From assembly GCF_900112755.1 (NCBI RefSeq), contig NZ_FOMW01000002.1, positions 310,001 to 374,000 of the forward strand: 64,000 nucleotides of DNA. The letters are read 5' to 3'. Shown one piece after another: positions 45,919 through 55,159 of this stretch (the first letter of the stretch is position 1; every line of letters begins with the position of its first letter). Below the pieces are notes generated by a model. The model worked only from the letters and a program-made list of their open reading frames with translations. It searched no databases and was not told the DNA's origin. This stretch comes from Sulfitobacter brevis. GTDB taxonomy: Bacteria > Pseudomonadota > Alphaproteobacteria > Rhodobacterales > Rhodobacteraceae. A program made the position numbers and the translations under genes.

Positions 45919-45951
45919 ACGTGACGCAACCCGCTCAGGCTTGCGTCACGT
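45919..45951. terminator. Hairpin at convergent ends of OCD and FAD monooxygenase
   Basis: ACGTGACGCAA pairs with TTGCGTCACGT, an 11-bp perfect stem and 11-base loop. The stop of the minus-strand monooxygenase lies inside the loop. There is no strong T run, but its position 15 bp after the ornithine cyclodeaminase stop suits transcription termination. Confidence 0.6.
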
Positions 45952-47098
45952 CATGCCCGTACAGCCAGTCATAAGCGCCAATCATCCGGCCGGGGGCCAG
46001 TTTCGAGGCCAGCCGCAGGCCGGTATGGGCAGCAATGCGCAGCGGTCCGGGCCGCAGGTGATAGCGCCATGCGTTGCCTTCGGCAGCCTTGATCACACGC
46101 TCAACCCGTGGGGCCCGCAGCGCTTGGTAGCGTGCCAGCCCGTTGATCCCGTCGCGGCGCAGGCAATGCACCAGAACCCATGCATCCTCCAACGCCATAT
46201 TCGCGCCTTGCGCCAGAAACGGCAGTGTTGGATGCGCGGCATCGCCCAAAAGCGCCACGCCGCCCGTATGCCAGCGTTTTGCCACCGGATGGTGGTGCAG
46301 CCCCCAGAGCGTGGTTTCACGCACAGCCCTGATCATCTTGCCGGGTAGACCGTTGAACTCGACAAAAGCATCTTTCATGTTTTGGGGGTCATCGCCGTGC
46401 GACCAGCCTTCGGCGACCCAATCGGCACGTTCTTCGACGGCAACAAGGTTGATCTCACGCCCGTCGCGGATCGGATAACTGACCAGATGGCGGTTCGGCC
46501 CCATTGTTACGCGGGCCTCATCAGGGTGATCCACAGTATTGGGAATCACTGCCCGCCATGCGACTTGCCCTGCGAATTTGCCCTGATCCGCCCCGTTCAG
46601 CGCAGGACGGGCGACCGAATGGATGCCATCGGCAGCCACAACCAGCTCGGCCCGTCTGGTGCCGCCATTGGCCAGTTGCACATGCTGCAAGGCACCGGCC
46701 CGCACGCCCGCAACCGCTGCATCCATTTCAATGCTGACATTGGCCCGCTTGGCCGCCGCCAGCAGAACCGCCACCAGATCGGCGCGGTGCATGAAATAAT
46801 AGCGCTGTTTGGCGCCCAGCCGTGTTAAATCGAGCCGTGCAACGGCCTTGCCGCCGCGATAGTCCTGCAGCCGCACCGCCTGCCCGACCACCGCCCCGCG
46901 GCTGCGTAACGCAGGCTCCAGCCCGAGTGCGCGCAACACCGCAGCCCCATTCGGGCTGATCTGGATGCCCGCGCCAACGGGCTCAAAACTTTCGGATCTT
47001 TCCAACAATGTGACGGCAATACCCGCCTGCGCCAAAGCCGTGGCTGTCGCCAGCCCGCCAATGCCACCACCAATCACGATGGCGTTGTTAATGCCCAT
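45935..47098 (-). CDS. FAD-dependent aromatic-type monooxygenase
   Basis: 387 residues from the ATG at 47098, which has AGGAC upstream; the frame extends 12 codons further. It has the FAD motif GGGIGGLATATAL, a DG motif (VVAADGIHSVAR) and a second FAD motif (GDAAHPTLPFLAQGANMALED). This is the class A flavoprotein hydroxylase family, which includes salicylate and 3-hydroxybenzoate hydroxylases. No ring-cleavage gene is nearby, so substrate is open. It is followed downstream by a shared hairpin. Confidence 0.87.
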   Translation of the reverse strand: MGINNAIVIGGGIGGLATATALAQAGIAVTLLERSESFEPVGAGIQISPNGAAVLRALGLEPALRSRGAVVGQAVRLQDYRGGKAVARLDLTRLGAKQRYYFMHRADLVAVLLAAAKRANVSIEMDAAVAGVRAGALQHVQLANGGTRRAELVVAADGIHSVARPALNGADQGKFAGQVAWRAVIPNTVDHPDEARVTMGPNRHLVSYPIRDGREINLVAVEERADWVAEGWSHGDDPQNMKDAFVEFNGLPGKMIRAVRETTLWGLHHHPVAKRWHTGGVALLGDAAHPTLPFLAQGANMALEDAWVLVHCLRRDGINGLARYQALRAPRVERVIKAAEGNAWRYHLRPGPLRIAAHTGLRLASKLAPGRMIGAYDWLYGHDVTQA

Positions 47099-47119
47099 CC
47101 CGTCCTGTTCCTTGATACT

Positions 47120-47150
47120 AAAACGCCGGAGCACATGGCCCCGGCGTTTA
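47120..47150 (-). terminator. Terminator after dksA
   Basis: AAACGCCGG and CCGGCGTTT arms with an 11-base spacer. On the minus strand, a TTTAGT follows the stem. It separates dksA from the monooxygenase downstream. Confidence 0.75.
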
Positions 47151-47173
47151 TCCTGTCTTTTATGCGCGGGCGG

Positions 47174-47596
47174 TCAATCGTCCCGGTGCACTTTTTCGCG
47201 GCGTTCGTGGCGTTCTTGCGCCTCAAAGCTCATGGTAGCGATGGGGCGTGCATCCAGACGCTTGAGCGAGATCGGATCACCGGTCACAGAACAATAGCCG
47301 AATTCGCCTTCGTCGACCCGGCGCAGGGCCGCGTCAATCTTGCTGACCAGCTTGCGCGCCCGATCACGAGTGCGCAACTCTAGTGCGCGATCTGTTTCTT
47401 CGGATGCACGGTCTGCCACATCCGGAATATTGCGTGTCCCGTCTTGAAGCGCCTCTATGGTGTCACGACTGCCAACCAGCAGCTCATGCTTCCAATGCAA
47501 CAGCTTGCGGCGAAAATACTCAAGCTGGCGGTCGTTCATGAACGGTTCGTCCTCGGCCGGCGAATAATCGTCCGGCAGGAAAACTTCCTGCTTCAT
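47174..47596 (-). CDS. dksA: DksA-type RNA polymerase-binding regulator, single-cysteine form
   Basis: 140 residues from the ATG at 47596, supported by GAGGGAGA upstream. The coiled coil has the tip motif DVADRASEETD with the acidic and alanine residues needed for activity. The C-terminal zinc finger region keeps only one Cys (GYCSVTGDPISLKRL, then no Cys in MSFEAQERHE), instead of four. A similar single-cysteine DksA is known in Rhodobacter sphaeroides (RSP2654) and functions without the full zinc site. It works with ppGpp on rRNA and amino acid promoters. Confidence 0.92.
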   Translation of the reverse strand: MKQEVFLPDDYSPAEDEPFMNDRQLEYFRRKLLHWKHELLVGSRDTIEALQDGTRNIPDVADRASEETDRALELRTRDRARKLVSKIDAALRRVDEGEFGYCSVTGDPISLKRLDARPIATMSFEAQERHERREKVHRDD

Positions 47597-47766
47597 CTTG
47601 TCTCCCTCGACAGTTTTCAGTCCTGACATCAGAGGTTTTTCTCCCCGGGATAGCTCCCTTGCCGCAGCGTCTAACGCAGCAACCGAGAATTGTCACTACA
47701 CAATCCCCGCAATTTACGGTTAAAGGGGCGCGCATCAATGCCGCGTCCGAGAAGGTTGAAACCACT

Positions 47767-48606
47767 ATGAAATTTGAAGGCACCGCCGATTATGTTGCTA
47801 CGGATGATCTGACAATCGCCGTAAATGCTGCTGTTACCCTTGAACGCCCCCTGCTGGTTAAGGGCGAACCGGGCACAGGCAAGACCGAACTGGCGCGGCA
47901 GGTGTCGCAGGCGCTGGGTTTGCGGATGATCGAATGGAACATCAAATCCACCACCCGCGCCCAACAGGGCCTTTACGAGTATGACGCCGTGAGCCGCCTG
48001 CGCGATAGCCAGTTGGGCGAAGAGCGTGTGCATGACGTGCGCAACTACATCCGCAAGGGCAAGCTCTGGGAGGCCTTTGAGGCCGGTGAGAAGGTCGTGT
48101 TGCTGATTGACGAGATCGACAAGGCCGACATCGAATTCCCTAACGATTTGTTGCAGGAACTCGATCAGATGGAATTCTTCGTCTACGAAACCGGAGAGAC
48201 CATCAAGGCCGACAACCGCCCGATTGTGATCATCACCTCGAATAACGAAAAAGAGCTGCCCGACGCGTTCTTGCGCCGCTGTTTCTTCCATTACATCCGC
48301 TTTCCGGAGATGGAGACGCTGAAAAAGATCGTCGAGGTTCATCACCCCGGCATTAAAGAAGCATTACTCACCACAGCGCTGACCCAGTTCTACGAAATCC
48401 GCGATCAGCAGGGGCTTAAGAAAAAGCCCTCCACCTCTGAAGTGCTGGATTGGCTGAAGCTGTTGCTGGCCGAAGATATGGACGCTGCCGACCTGAAAAA
48501 GAACGGTGCCAGTGCCCTACCCAAATTGCACGGTGCCCTGCTGAAAAACGAGCAGGACGTGCATCTGTTCGAGCGTCTGGCGTTCATGGCACGCAGCCAG
48601 CGCTGA
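47767..48606 (+). CDS. MoxR-family AAA+ ATPase
   Basis: 279 residues from the ATG at 47767 (an AGAAGG box lies nearby; the frame continues upstream). It has the Walker A motif GEPGTGKTEL, Walker B LLIDEIDKAD, sensor 1 ITSNNEKELPD and an arginine-finger region RRCFFHYIRFPE. MoxR ATPases act as chaperones, usually with VWA-domain partners. A VWA protein lies three genes downstream (50530), which supports a pair. It is divergent from dksA. Confidence 0.93.
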   Translation: MKFEGTADYVATDDLTIAVNAAVTLERPLLVKGEPGTGKTELARQVSQALGLRMIEWNIKSTTRAQQGLYEYDAVSRLRDSQLGEERVHDVRNYIRKGKLWEAFEAGEKVVLLIDEIDKADIEFPNDLLQELDQMEFFVYETGETIKADNRPIVIITSNNEKELPDAFLRRCFFHYIRFPEMETLKKIVEVHHPGIKEALLTTALTQFYEIRDQQGLKKKPSTSEVLDWLKLLLAEDMDAADLKKNGASALPKLHGALLKNEQDVHLFERLAFMARSQR

Positions 48607-48700
48607 TCATCGTTTGCGACAATCCCGTGGCGCGACACACGCCATGGGGGAAGAATCGGTTGGCCTCGGCGGCCCTTCACTATGGCTGAATGTCCAATTG

Positions 48701-48729
48701 CGGCGGCTGCGTTTCATTGCGCGCCGCCG
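48701..48729 (+). terminator. Terminator after MoxR gene
   Basis: CGGCGGC and GCCGCCG arms, with a GCG/CGC inner match, then GTTTCTTATTTT on the plus strand. It lies in the 374-bp space (48607-48980) between the MoxR gene and the DUF2927 gene. The rest of that space appears to be promoter DNA without a gene. Confidence 0.8.
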
Positions 48730-48980
48730 TTTCTTATTTTCGCCTGATTTTAATCCCTTTAGTTAACGGTGCCTTAGCCCAAGGTTAAATTGTCCTGCCT
48801 CTAATTTGCCTCAATTGTTCCGCATTGTCGTCCGCATAGAGAACGATAACCGCATGGAAATCACTCCAATGTGCAGCAGGCTATTATGATCACCCTATTC
48901 GCGCCACAGTTCGAGCGCCGTCGCAGGTTTGCGACCCACAGCATTCACACGTGTCTATTTGTTGCCAAAGGAGCTTTGGC

Positions 48981-50336
48981 ATGAGCGCGCGTCTGGCCCT
49001 TCCCCTTTTGATGGTACTGCACGCCTGCGTGCCCGCAACGCAGTCCGAGATGCCGACCCGCGCGGTCATCGCCGAGAGCACGCTGCCGCCGATGAAAACT
49101 TTCGGGACCGCGCGGCCACCTGCGACCTTGCGTCCCAATTCCGAGATTGCCGCCGATTTCCTTGACCTCGCGTTCCAGATGGAGAGCGGCCGCGCCTTGC
49201 CGGTGCTGACCCGGTTCGAAACACCGATCACCCTGCGTGTCACAGGCACCCCACCCGCAACCCTTGGCCCCGATTTGCACCGACTGTTGACGCGCCTGCG
49301 CAACGAGTCCGGGGTCGATATCCAACTCACGACACGCAAGGCCGCAAATATTACGATTAATGCTGTCGCCAGCACCGAAATCCGCAAAATACTCCCCGAA
49401 GCCGCGTGTTTTGTGGCCCCGAATGTCTCGACGCTGGAGGAGTTCCGTGCCGCGCGGCGATCTTCCAAAACCAGTTGGAGCGAACTGCGACATCGCGAGA
49501 AGCTGGCCGTTTTCGTCCCGAATGACGTCAGCCCGCAAGAGATTCGCGATTGCCTGCACGAAGAGCTTGCCCAAGCGCTCGGACCGCTTAACGATCTATA
49601 TCGCCTGCCCGATTCCGTCTTTAACGACGACAACGTACATACCGTTCTGACCGGCTTTGATATGCTGATCCTGCGGGCCTATTACGACCCCGCCCTGAAG
49701 TCGGGTATGACGCGCGCCGAAGTGGCAGCAAACTTGCCGGATATTTTGTCGCGCCTTAATCCGCAGGGCGATGTTGCGTCACGCCCCGTTCAACCCAGCC
49801 CGCGCGCGTGGAGTGAAGCGATCCAGAATGCCTCTGGGCGCTCGGCCTCCTATGCAGGGCGCGTCGCGGCCGCGAACGAAGCAATCCGCATCGCGACCGC
49901 GCTAAACTGGCAGGATAATCGCCGCGCATTTTCGCACTATGCAATGGCGCAGGTTATGCAAAGCACCGATCCCGAAGGCGCGCGCGCTCAATACATCGCG
50001 GCAGACCGCTTTTATGCCAATGCGCCCGAGACCCGCCTGCACCGCGCCAATGTCGCAGCACAACTGGCCGCCTATGCGATCAGCCAAGGCGACGGCGCAC
50101 AGGCTCTGGCCATCGTCGCCCCCCATATCACGGTCGCGCGCCAGCATGAAAACGCCGCTTTGCTGACCACTCTCCTGCTCATGCAGTCCGAAGCGCTCGA
50201 GCTTGAGAGCCGCTCGCAAGAAGCGCGCAGCGTCAGGCTGGACAGCATCGGCTGGGCGCGGTACGGCTTTGGCCCTGACTGGGCTGTGCGGGCCAAACTG
50301 CGAGAGATTGCGTCACTGAACCCGCTCAAAAGATAA
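48981..50336 (+). CDS. DUF2927 lipoprotein
   Basis: 451 residues from the ATG at 48981, which has AAGGAG eight bases upstream. The N terminus is a lipoprotein signal (LLMVLHAC with Cys as the lipidation site). The DUF2927 domain spans about residues 60-245. The remaining C-terminal part has helical repeats of TPR type. It is exported to the cell envelope. Function is not known. It lies just before a small membrane protein and the VWA gene on the same strand. Confidence 0.85.
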   Translation: MSARLALPLLMVLHACVPATQSEMPTRAVIAESTLPPMKTFGTARPPATLRPNSEIAADFLDLAFQMESGRALPVLTRFETPITLRVTGTPPATLGPDLHRLLTRLRNESGVDIQLTTRKAANITINAVASTEIRKILPEAACFVAPNVSTLEEFRAARRSSKTSWSELRHREKLAVFVPNDVSPQEIRDCLHEELAQALGPLNDLYRLPDSVFNDDNVHTVLTGFDMLILRAYYDPALKSGMTRAEVAANLPDILSRLNPQGDVASRPVQPSPRAWSEAIQNASGRSASYAGRVAAANEAIRIATALNWQDNRRAFSHYAMAQVMQSTDPEGARAQYIAADRFYANAPETRLHRANVAAQLAAYAISQGDGAQALAIVAPHITVARQHENAALLTTLLLMQSEALELESRSQEARSVRLDSIGWARYGFGPDWAVRAKLREIASLNPLKR

Positions 50337-50351
50337 CACGAGCGAGGTTTC

Positions 50352-50525
50352 ATGATAGTCATTGTTCTGGCGATAGTTGGCGCGATCATCGGCGCGCTGA
50401 CTGCCAAAAAGCGCGACGGCAATCGCAAGGATATTGCCCAGTATGCCGCAGGCTACGGGATCGCTTTTCTGATCGTCGGGCTGCTGCTCACCGTGTTGAT
50501 CGACCGAATGCTCTCGGGAGGCTAA
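50352..50525 (+). CDS. Small two-helix membrane protein (57 aa)
   Basis: 57 residues, MIVIVLAIVGAIIGALTAKK then DIAQYAAGYGIAFLIVGLLLTVLIDRML. Two hydrophobic helices are joined by a short basic loop. AGCGAGG precedes the ATG. It fits neatly between the DUF2927 and VWA genes, 15 bp after one and 4 bp before the next, which supports a real operon member. Role unknown; it could be a membrane anchor for the VWA/MoxR pair (speculative). Confidence 0.8.
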   Translation: MIVIVLAIVGAIIGALTAKKRDGNRKDIAQYAAGYGIAFLIVGLLLTVLIDRMLSGG

Positions 50526-50529
50526 GCGG

Positions 50530-51717
50530 ATGTTCCTGCCGTTCTTCCAGCAGTTGCGCGCCCATAAGGTGCCGGTCTCGATGCGTGAGTTTCTGGCATT
50601 TCTGGACGGTATGGCCGCAGGCATCGCCACCTATGATGCCGAGGCGTTTTATTACCTCGCCCGCACCGCCATGGTGAAGGACGAGCGCAATATCGACAAA
50701 TTCGATCAGGCCTTTGCCGCCTCATTCAAGGGTCTTGAGGCCATCACCCCGGAAGAGGTGATGGAAGCGGTCGATATCCCCGCTGAATGGCTGGAGAAGA
50801 TGGCCGAGAAACACCTCAGTGATGCCGAAAAAGCCGAGATCGAAGCCGCGGGTGGCTTTGACAAGCTTATGGAAACGCTGAAAAAACGGCTCGAAGAACA
50901 AAAAGGCCGCCATCAGGGTGGCAACAAATGGGTTGGCACCGCGGGCACCTCGCCATTTGGCGCATACGGCTACAATCCCGAAGGCGTGCGCATCGGCCAG
51001 AAGGAAAGCCGCCACCAACGTGCGGTCAAGGTCTGGGACAAGCGCGAGTTCAAGAACCTCGACGATTCGGTTGAACTGGGCACCCGCAACATCAAGGTGG
51101 CGCTAAAGCGTTTGCGCCGCTGGGCACGGGATGGCGCACAGGAAGAGCTTGATCTCGGCGGCACCATCCGCGCCACTGCCGAACACGGCTACCTCGACGT
51201 TAAAACCCGCCCCGAGCGGCGCAACGCGGTCAAGGTTTTGCTGTTTCTCGACGTCGGCGGCTCGATGGATCCGCATGTGAAGATCGTCGAAGAGCTGTTC
51301 AGCGCTGCGAAGGCCGAATTCAAACATATGGAGTACTTCTATTTCCATAACTGCCTTTACGAAGGCGTCTGGCGCGACAATCGCCGTCGCTGGGATGCCC
51401 AGCAACCGACTCACGAAGTGCTGCGCACTTACGGCTCTGATTACAAATGCATTTTCGTTGGAGATGCCTCGATGTCGCCCTATGAAATTGCCTATCGCGG
51501 CGGCGCCAACGAACACTGGAATGCCGAAAGCGGTGCCACCTGGCTCGCCCGTGCGCGGGATCAGTGGCACAGCCACCTGTGGATCAATCCGGTGCCGGAG
51601 AAATACTGGTCCTACACCCAGTCGATCGGGATGGTGCAGGAGGTTTTCGGAACCGAGCAAATGGTACCGATGACACTTGAAGGGCTGAGCCGAGGTATGC
51701 GGGCGCTGACGCGCTAA
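50530..51717 (+). CDS. VWA-domain protein, CoxE-like
   Basis: 395 residues. The C-terminal half carries a von Willebrand A fold with a MIDAS-type motif DVGGSMD followed by the Asp in GDASMSPYE. The N-terminal half is helical and charged. These proteins usually act with MoxR ATPases. GGGAGG precedes the ATG. The partner MoxR gene lies upstream at 47767. Confidence 0.9.
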   Translation: MFLPFFQQLRAHKVPVSMREFLAFLDGMAAGIATYDAEAFYYLARTAMVKDERNIDKFDQAFAASFKGLEAITPEEVMEAVDIPAEWLEKMAEKHLSDAEKAEIEAAGGFDKLMETLKKRLEEQKGRHQGGNKWVGTAGTSPFGAYGYNPEGVRIGQKESRHQRAVKVWDKREFKNLDDSVELGTRNIKVALKRLRRWARDGAQEELDLGGTIRATAEHGYLDVKTRPERRNAVKVLLFLDVGGSMDPHVKIVEELFSAAKAEFKHMEYFYFHNCLYEGVWRDNRRRWDAQQPTHEVLRTYGSDYKCIFVGDASMSPYEIAYRGGANEHWNAESGATWLARARDQWHSHLWINPVPEKYWSYTQSIGMVQEVFGTEQMVPMTLEGLSRGMRALTR

Positions 51718-51798
51718 TCTTGGCACCTGTCCTGCACAACAGCACGCGGTCCTGCGGTTGCCGCTTGTGACCCACCGTCCGATGCCCATATTGGCAGT

Positions 51799-52482
51799 AT
51801 GATACGTGTAATCCCCATTCTGCTCGCCATCCTCTATGCGCTGGCGATGTACCGCTTTTCCGCGTGGCGCACGGCGAAAGAGCTGGATGCGAAATCCAGC
51901 CCGTTGATGGACCCTGCGCTCAAGGACATGAGCGACCGTTTGGCCCGCGCCCTCGATCTGCCGCGCATCAAAGTACATATCTACGAGATCGAGCCGGTGA
52001 ACGGCCTCGCCGCCCCTGATGGACGCATCTTTATCACGCGCGGGTTTTACAACAGGTTTAAGTCCGGCCATGTCAGCGCCGAAGAACTGGCCAGCGTGAT
52101 CGCGCATGAACTGGGTCATGTGGCCTTGGGCCACTCACGGCGGCGGATGATCGACTTCTCTGGCCAGAACGCGATACGCACCGCACTCGCAATGGTGCTG
52201 GGGAGGTTCATTCCCTTTGTCGGGGTCTGGATCGCCAATATGCTGACCACCCTACTAGCCGCGCGGCTGTCGCGCAGTGACGAGTATGAGGCCGATGCCT
52301 ATGCCGCCGCGCTGCTGACCAAAGCGGGCATCGGTGTCGCGCCGCAGATATCGCTGTTTAAAAAGCTTGAAGCCCTAACGCAGAGCAACCACGGCACCGC
52401 CCCTGCCTGGCTGCTGAGCCACCCCAAAACGGAAGAGCGTATTGCAGCGCTGACACGGCTCCAGCATCGTTGGGAAAAATGA
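51799..52482 (+). CDS. M48-family zinc metalloprotease
   Basis: 227 residues. An N-terminal membrane helix is followed by the zinc motif HELGH (SVIAHELGHVALGH) and the downstream EYEADAYA glutamate, as in HtpX/Ste24-like proteases. The C terminus holds SHPKTEERIAAL. It is probably an inner-membrane protease facing the cytoplasm or periplasm. It stands 81 bp after the VWA gene, possibly in the same operon. Confidence 0.9.
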   Translation: MIRVIPILLAILYALAMYRFSAWRTAKELDAKSSPLMDPALKDMSDRLARALDLPRIKVHIYEIEPVNGLAAPDGRIFITRGFYNRFKSGHVSAEELASVIAHELGHVALGHSRRRMIDFSGQNAIRTALAMVLGRFIPFVGVWIANMLTTLLAARLSRSDEYEADAYAAALLTKAGIGVAPQISLFKKLEALTQSNHGTAPAWLLSHPKTEERIAALTRLQHRWEK

Positions 52483-52492
52483 GCGTGACCCT

Positions 52493-53047
52493 TTAGATAG
52501 TCGCTGAATGGGCCAAAGCCTTGCCCAGCCGTGGCAGCCGGGCCTTTTTCATTAAGGCGCGCATTTGCCAGTCTTCGCCCGACAACCGCCGCGCCTCGCC
52601 CAAAACCCGAGCGGCAACAGTCTCGACGCGCGCGGGGTCGGCCTCCCAATGACCCAGCAGGAACAGGTCTGGGTCGGCCCGAGACAGGCCCTCTTCGGCC
52701 AGCACTTCGCGGGGGAAGTCCTTGGCGTTGGCCGTGACGATCACATCAGCCCCACAGGCGATGGCGGCAGCAAAAACATGGATGTCATTTTCATCGGGCA
52801 GCCACAACCGCTGGATCAAGTCTGGCGCAGGCGTCACTGGGGCCTCGGCAAAAGTGACGCTTAGCATGGCGATCTCGCCGCGGGCATATGCTTCGCCCTC
52901 AGGCCCCAGCTTGCGCGCCGCCAGCGCCCATTCCTCAAGAATGCGCGCCGACCAGCACGGCTCGAACCCGCCCGCTGCCGCGACGCCCAGCAACATCTCA
53001 CGCATCACCGTGGGATAGAGCACACAGGCGTCGAGAAGCACGCGCAT
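52493..53047 (-). CDS. PIN-domain protein
   Basis: 184 residues. A PIN-type fold is recognisable from MRVLLDACVLYP, the LPDENDIHVFAAAIACGADVIVTANAKDFP segment and acidic residues that would bind Mg. PIN proteins are often toxin RNases, but no antitoxin lies beside it. It resembles the RSP_2648-type PIN family of Rhodobacteraceae (recollection). It follows rlmI by 4 bp on the same strand. Confidence 0.82.
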   Translation of the reverse strand: MRVLLDACVLYPTVMREMLLGVAAAGGFEPCWSARILEEWALAARKLGPEGEAYARGEIAMLSVTFAEAPVTPAPDLIQRLWLPDENDIHVFAAAIACGADVIVTANAKDFPREVLAEEGLSRADPDLFLLGHWEADPARVETVAARVLGEARRLSGEDWQMRALMKKARLPRLGKALAHSATI

Positions 53048-53051
53048 GAGG

Positions 53052-54263
53052 TTAAAGCCGGAAGAACATCGACTTCAGGTAACCGCTCTCGGCAAGCTGT
53101 GGCAGCTGCGGATGGTCGGGTCCGGCAAAACCGGTGTGCAGCAACATTGCACGCCGCCCTGCCCGCCCGATGCCGCGCACGGATGCGGTGCGGAACTGGG
53201 TCAGATCGACCGCGTGGGAGCATGAACACAGTCCCAGAATACCGTTCTCGGCCACCAGCGGGGCAGCCAAACGGGCAATCCGTTCATAGGCGCGCAAGCC
53301 AGCTTCGGCCGATTGGCGCGAGGGGGCAAAGGCGGGTGGATCACAAATCACCACGTCAAATTCGGCACCTTCGGCCCGCAAAGCGGCCAGCGTGTCAAAA
53401 GCATCGCCCTGACGTGTGGTGAAACGGTCGGCCATGCCACCCGCTTCGGCACCTTCACGTGCCAACACGAGTGCAGGTTCGGACCCGTCAACCGCAAGCG
53501 CCGATTGTGCACCATTGGCCAGCGCCGCGAGGGAGAAACCGCCAACGTGGGAGAAGACATCCAGCGCCCGAGCGCCACGCGACAGATTGGCGGCAAAAGC
53601 GTGGTTGGGGCGTTGGTCAAAGAATAGGCCGGTCTTCTGCCCGCCGATCAGATCGGCCATATAGGTCGCGCCGTTCATCGGCACGGCAATCGCGGCCTCG
53701 GGGCTGCTGCCTGCCAGCACCAGCGAGACATCATCGAGACCCTCAAGTGTGCGGGTGCGCCCTGCTGCGTTCTTCAGCACGTTCGTCACACCGGTCACGG
53801 CCATCAAGGCCGCACACAGCGGCTCGATCAGCACGTCAGCCCAAGCGGCGTTGGCCTGCACAACACAGGTATCGCCAAAACGGTCAATAATCACACCCGG
53901 CAGGCCATCGGCCTCGGCGTGAATCAGACGGTAGAATGGCGCGTCATAAAGCTGGTTGCGCAGTTTCAGAGCGCGGGCAATATGCGCTTCGATCCACGAC
54001 TGGTCGATCACCGCATCGGCGTTCTGGTCCAGCATACGGGCGATGATTTTGGAGTTCGGGTTCACCGCGACGATGCCCATCGGCTGGCGGGCGTCATCCT
54101 CCAATCGCGCGAGGGACCCCGGAGCCAATCCGCGCGTGCGGCGGTCGGTCACAAGTTCGTTTGCATAAACCCAAGGAAACCCGTGCCGGATGGCGCGGGC
54201 GTTCGCCTTTGGCATCAGGCGGATCGTGGGCAAGGAGGCGGATGGGGAAAGGGGCGCTGTCAT
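53052..54263 (-). CDS. rlmI: Class I rRNA methyltransferase, RlmI-type
   Basis: 403 residues. An N-terminal PUA domain and a C-terminal Rossmann fold with SAM motif are present: FSHVGGFSLAAL, DPPAFAPSR (motif IV) and GLCSCSHAV carrying the catalytic cysteine motif. Family members methylate C5 of 23S rRNA cytosine 1962. A GGAGGGGCGC box precedes the ATG. It is paired with the PIN gene downstream. The exact rRNA site cannot be read from the sequence. Confidence 0.88.
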   Translation of the reverse strand: MTAPLSPSASLPTIRLMPKANARAIRHGFPWVYANELVTDRRTRGLAPGSLARLEDDARQPMGIVAVNPNSKIIARMLDQNADAVIDQSWIEAHIARALKLRNQLYDAPFYRLIHAEADGLPGVIIDRFGDTCVVQANAAWADVLIEPLCAALMAVTGVTNVLKNAAGRTRTLEGLDDVSLVLAGSSPEAAIAVPMNGATYMADLIGGQKTGLFFDQRPNHAFAANLSRGARALDVFSHVGGFSLAALANGAQSALAVDGSEPALVLAREGAEAGGMADRFTTRQGDAFDTLAALRAEGAEFDVVICDPPAFAPSRQSAEAGLRAYERIARLAAPLVAENGILGLCSCSHAVDLTQFRTASVRGIGRAGRRAMLLHTGFAGPDHPQLPQLAESGYLKSMFFRL

Positions 54264-54300
54264 GCGCCCCTCCTAGTCGTTCCCGATCAAATGGGAAAGC

Positions 54301-54966
54301 TCAGATTTTGGTGCGACCCAAGAGCGCTATACGCGGTGCGGCGGGCGTGACGGTCTGCTTTTCCAGTTCCTGACGGATCACCTGAGACAAGTAGCCGGTA
54401 ATGCGGACCTTTTGGGTCTGGCCAAGGCGGTCTTCTTCCACCGCGCGTTTGCCCCCGAAGGCGGGCAGATTGGCCTCGACCTGACGCGGTGCCATCAACA
54501 CTTCACCGGTATCGGCACGGCGCACAACCAGCAGGAATTCCATGTTGTGGATGCCGCCAACAGTATAGCGGGTTTTTTCAGTCACCGAGTGGAAGCGGAC
54601 GATTTCGACGTCCAGCACCACATTGACCTTGCCCTGCAACGGCTGGGTGCCTTGGGCGAAAGCGGTTTGAAAGATCTGCTGGATCTGGCTGTGGCGGTCG
54701 CCCATGGGATCGCCGCGCCAAACGATATCGGCACGCGGGTAATAGGAGTTGGCCTCAGAGACCGACAGGCTGCGCGGCACGGTGACATTGATCGCGGTCA
54801 CTTTCATGTCGCTTGCAAGGACGTCCTGCACAGGTGCGGCGGATTGGGAGAAGCCCGGCGTGATCTGCGCGAACGAAGCATTCCGGCTCGCGACTTCGGG
54901 AACGGTGCTACAGGCGGAGACAAGGGCGCCAAGGCCAAGAGCTGCGATGATTTTCAAAGTATTCAT
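54301..54966 (-). CDS. DUF6778-like lipoprotein
   Basis: 221 residues from the ATG at 54966, supported by GAGGAC upstream. It has a lipoprotein signal (LGALVSAC with Cys). The mature part has the pattern of a beta-rich envelope protein (VKVTAINVTVP ... VNVVLDVEIVRFHSVTEKTRYTVGGIHNMEF). It seems to be of the Rhodobacteraceae DUF6778 family (recollection). Role unknown. It lies 37 bp upstream of rlmI on the same strand. Confidence 0.75.
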   Translation of the reverse strand: MNTLKIIAALGLGALVSACSTVPEVASRNASFAQITPGFSQSAAPVQDVLASDMKVTAINVTVPRSLSVSEANSYYPRADIVWRGDPMGDRHSQIQQIFQTAFAQGTQPLQGKVNVVLDVEIVRFHSVTEKTRYTVGGIHNMEFLLVVRRADTGEVLMAPRQVEANLPAFGGKRAVEEDRLGQTQKVRITGYLSQVIRQELEKQTVTPAAPRIALLGRTKI

Positions 54967-55159
54967 TGTGGTCCTCACTCCGGCCCTCGTACTGGCCTGC
55001 TGTTCAGTTAACCCTAATTTGAAGGGTAATTGAGGCGAGTTTTAGACGAAAAATGCGGGATAATGGGGCGATACCGAGACCACCCGGGCCCAATAAAGGC
55101 AGCATCTATTGCGCCGATGCGGCGGCAAAGGCGGGGTATTAACAGAAGTGGCGTGCTGC

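Noticed and set aside
52493..53047. PIN protein as half of a toxin-antitoxin pair
   Set aside because: No small antitoxin-like ORF is adjacent; the neighbours are rlmI and an M48 protease.
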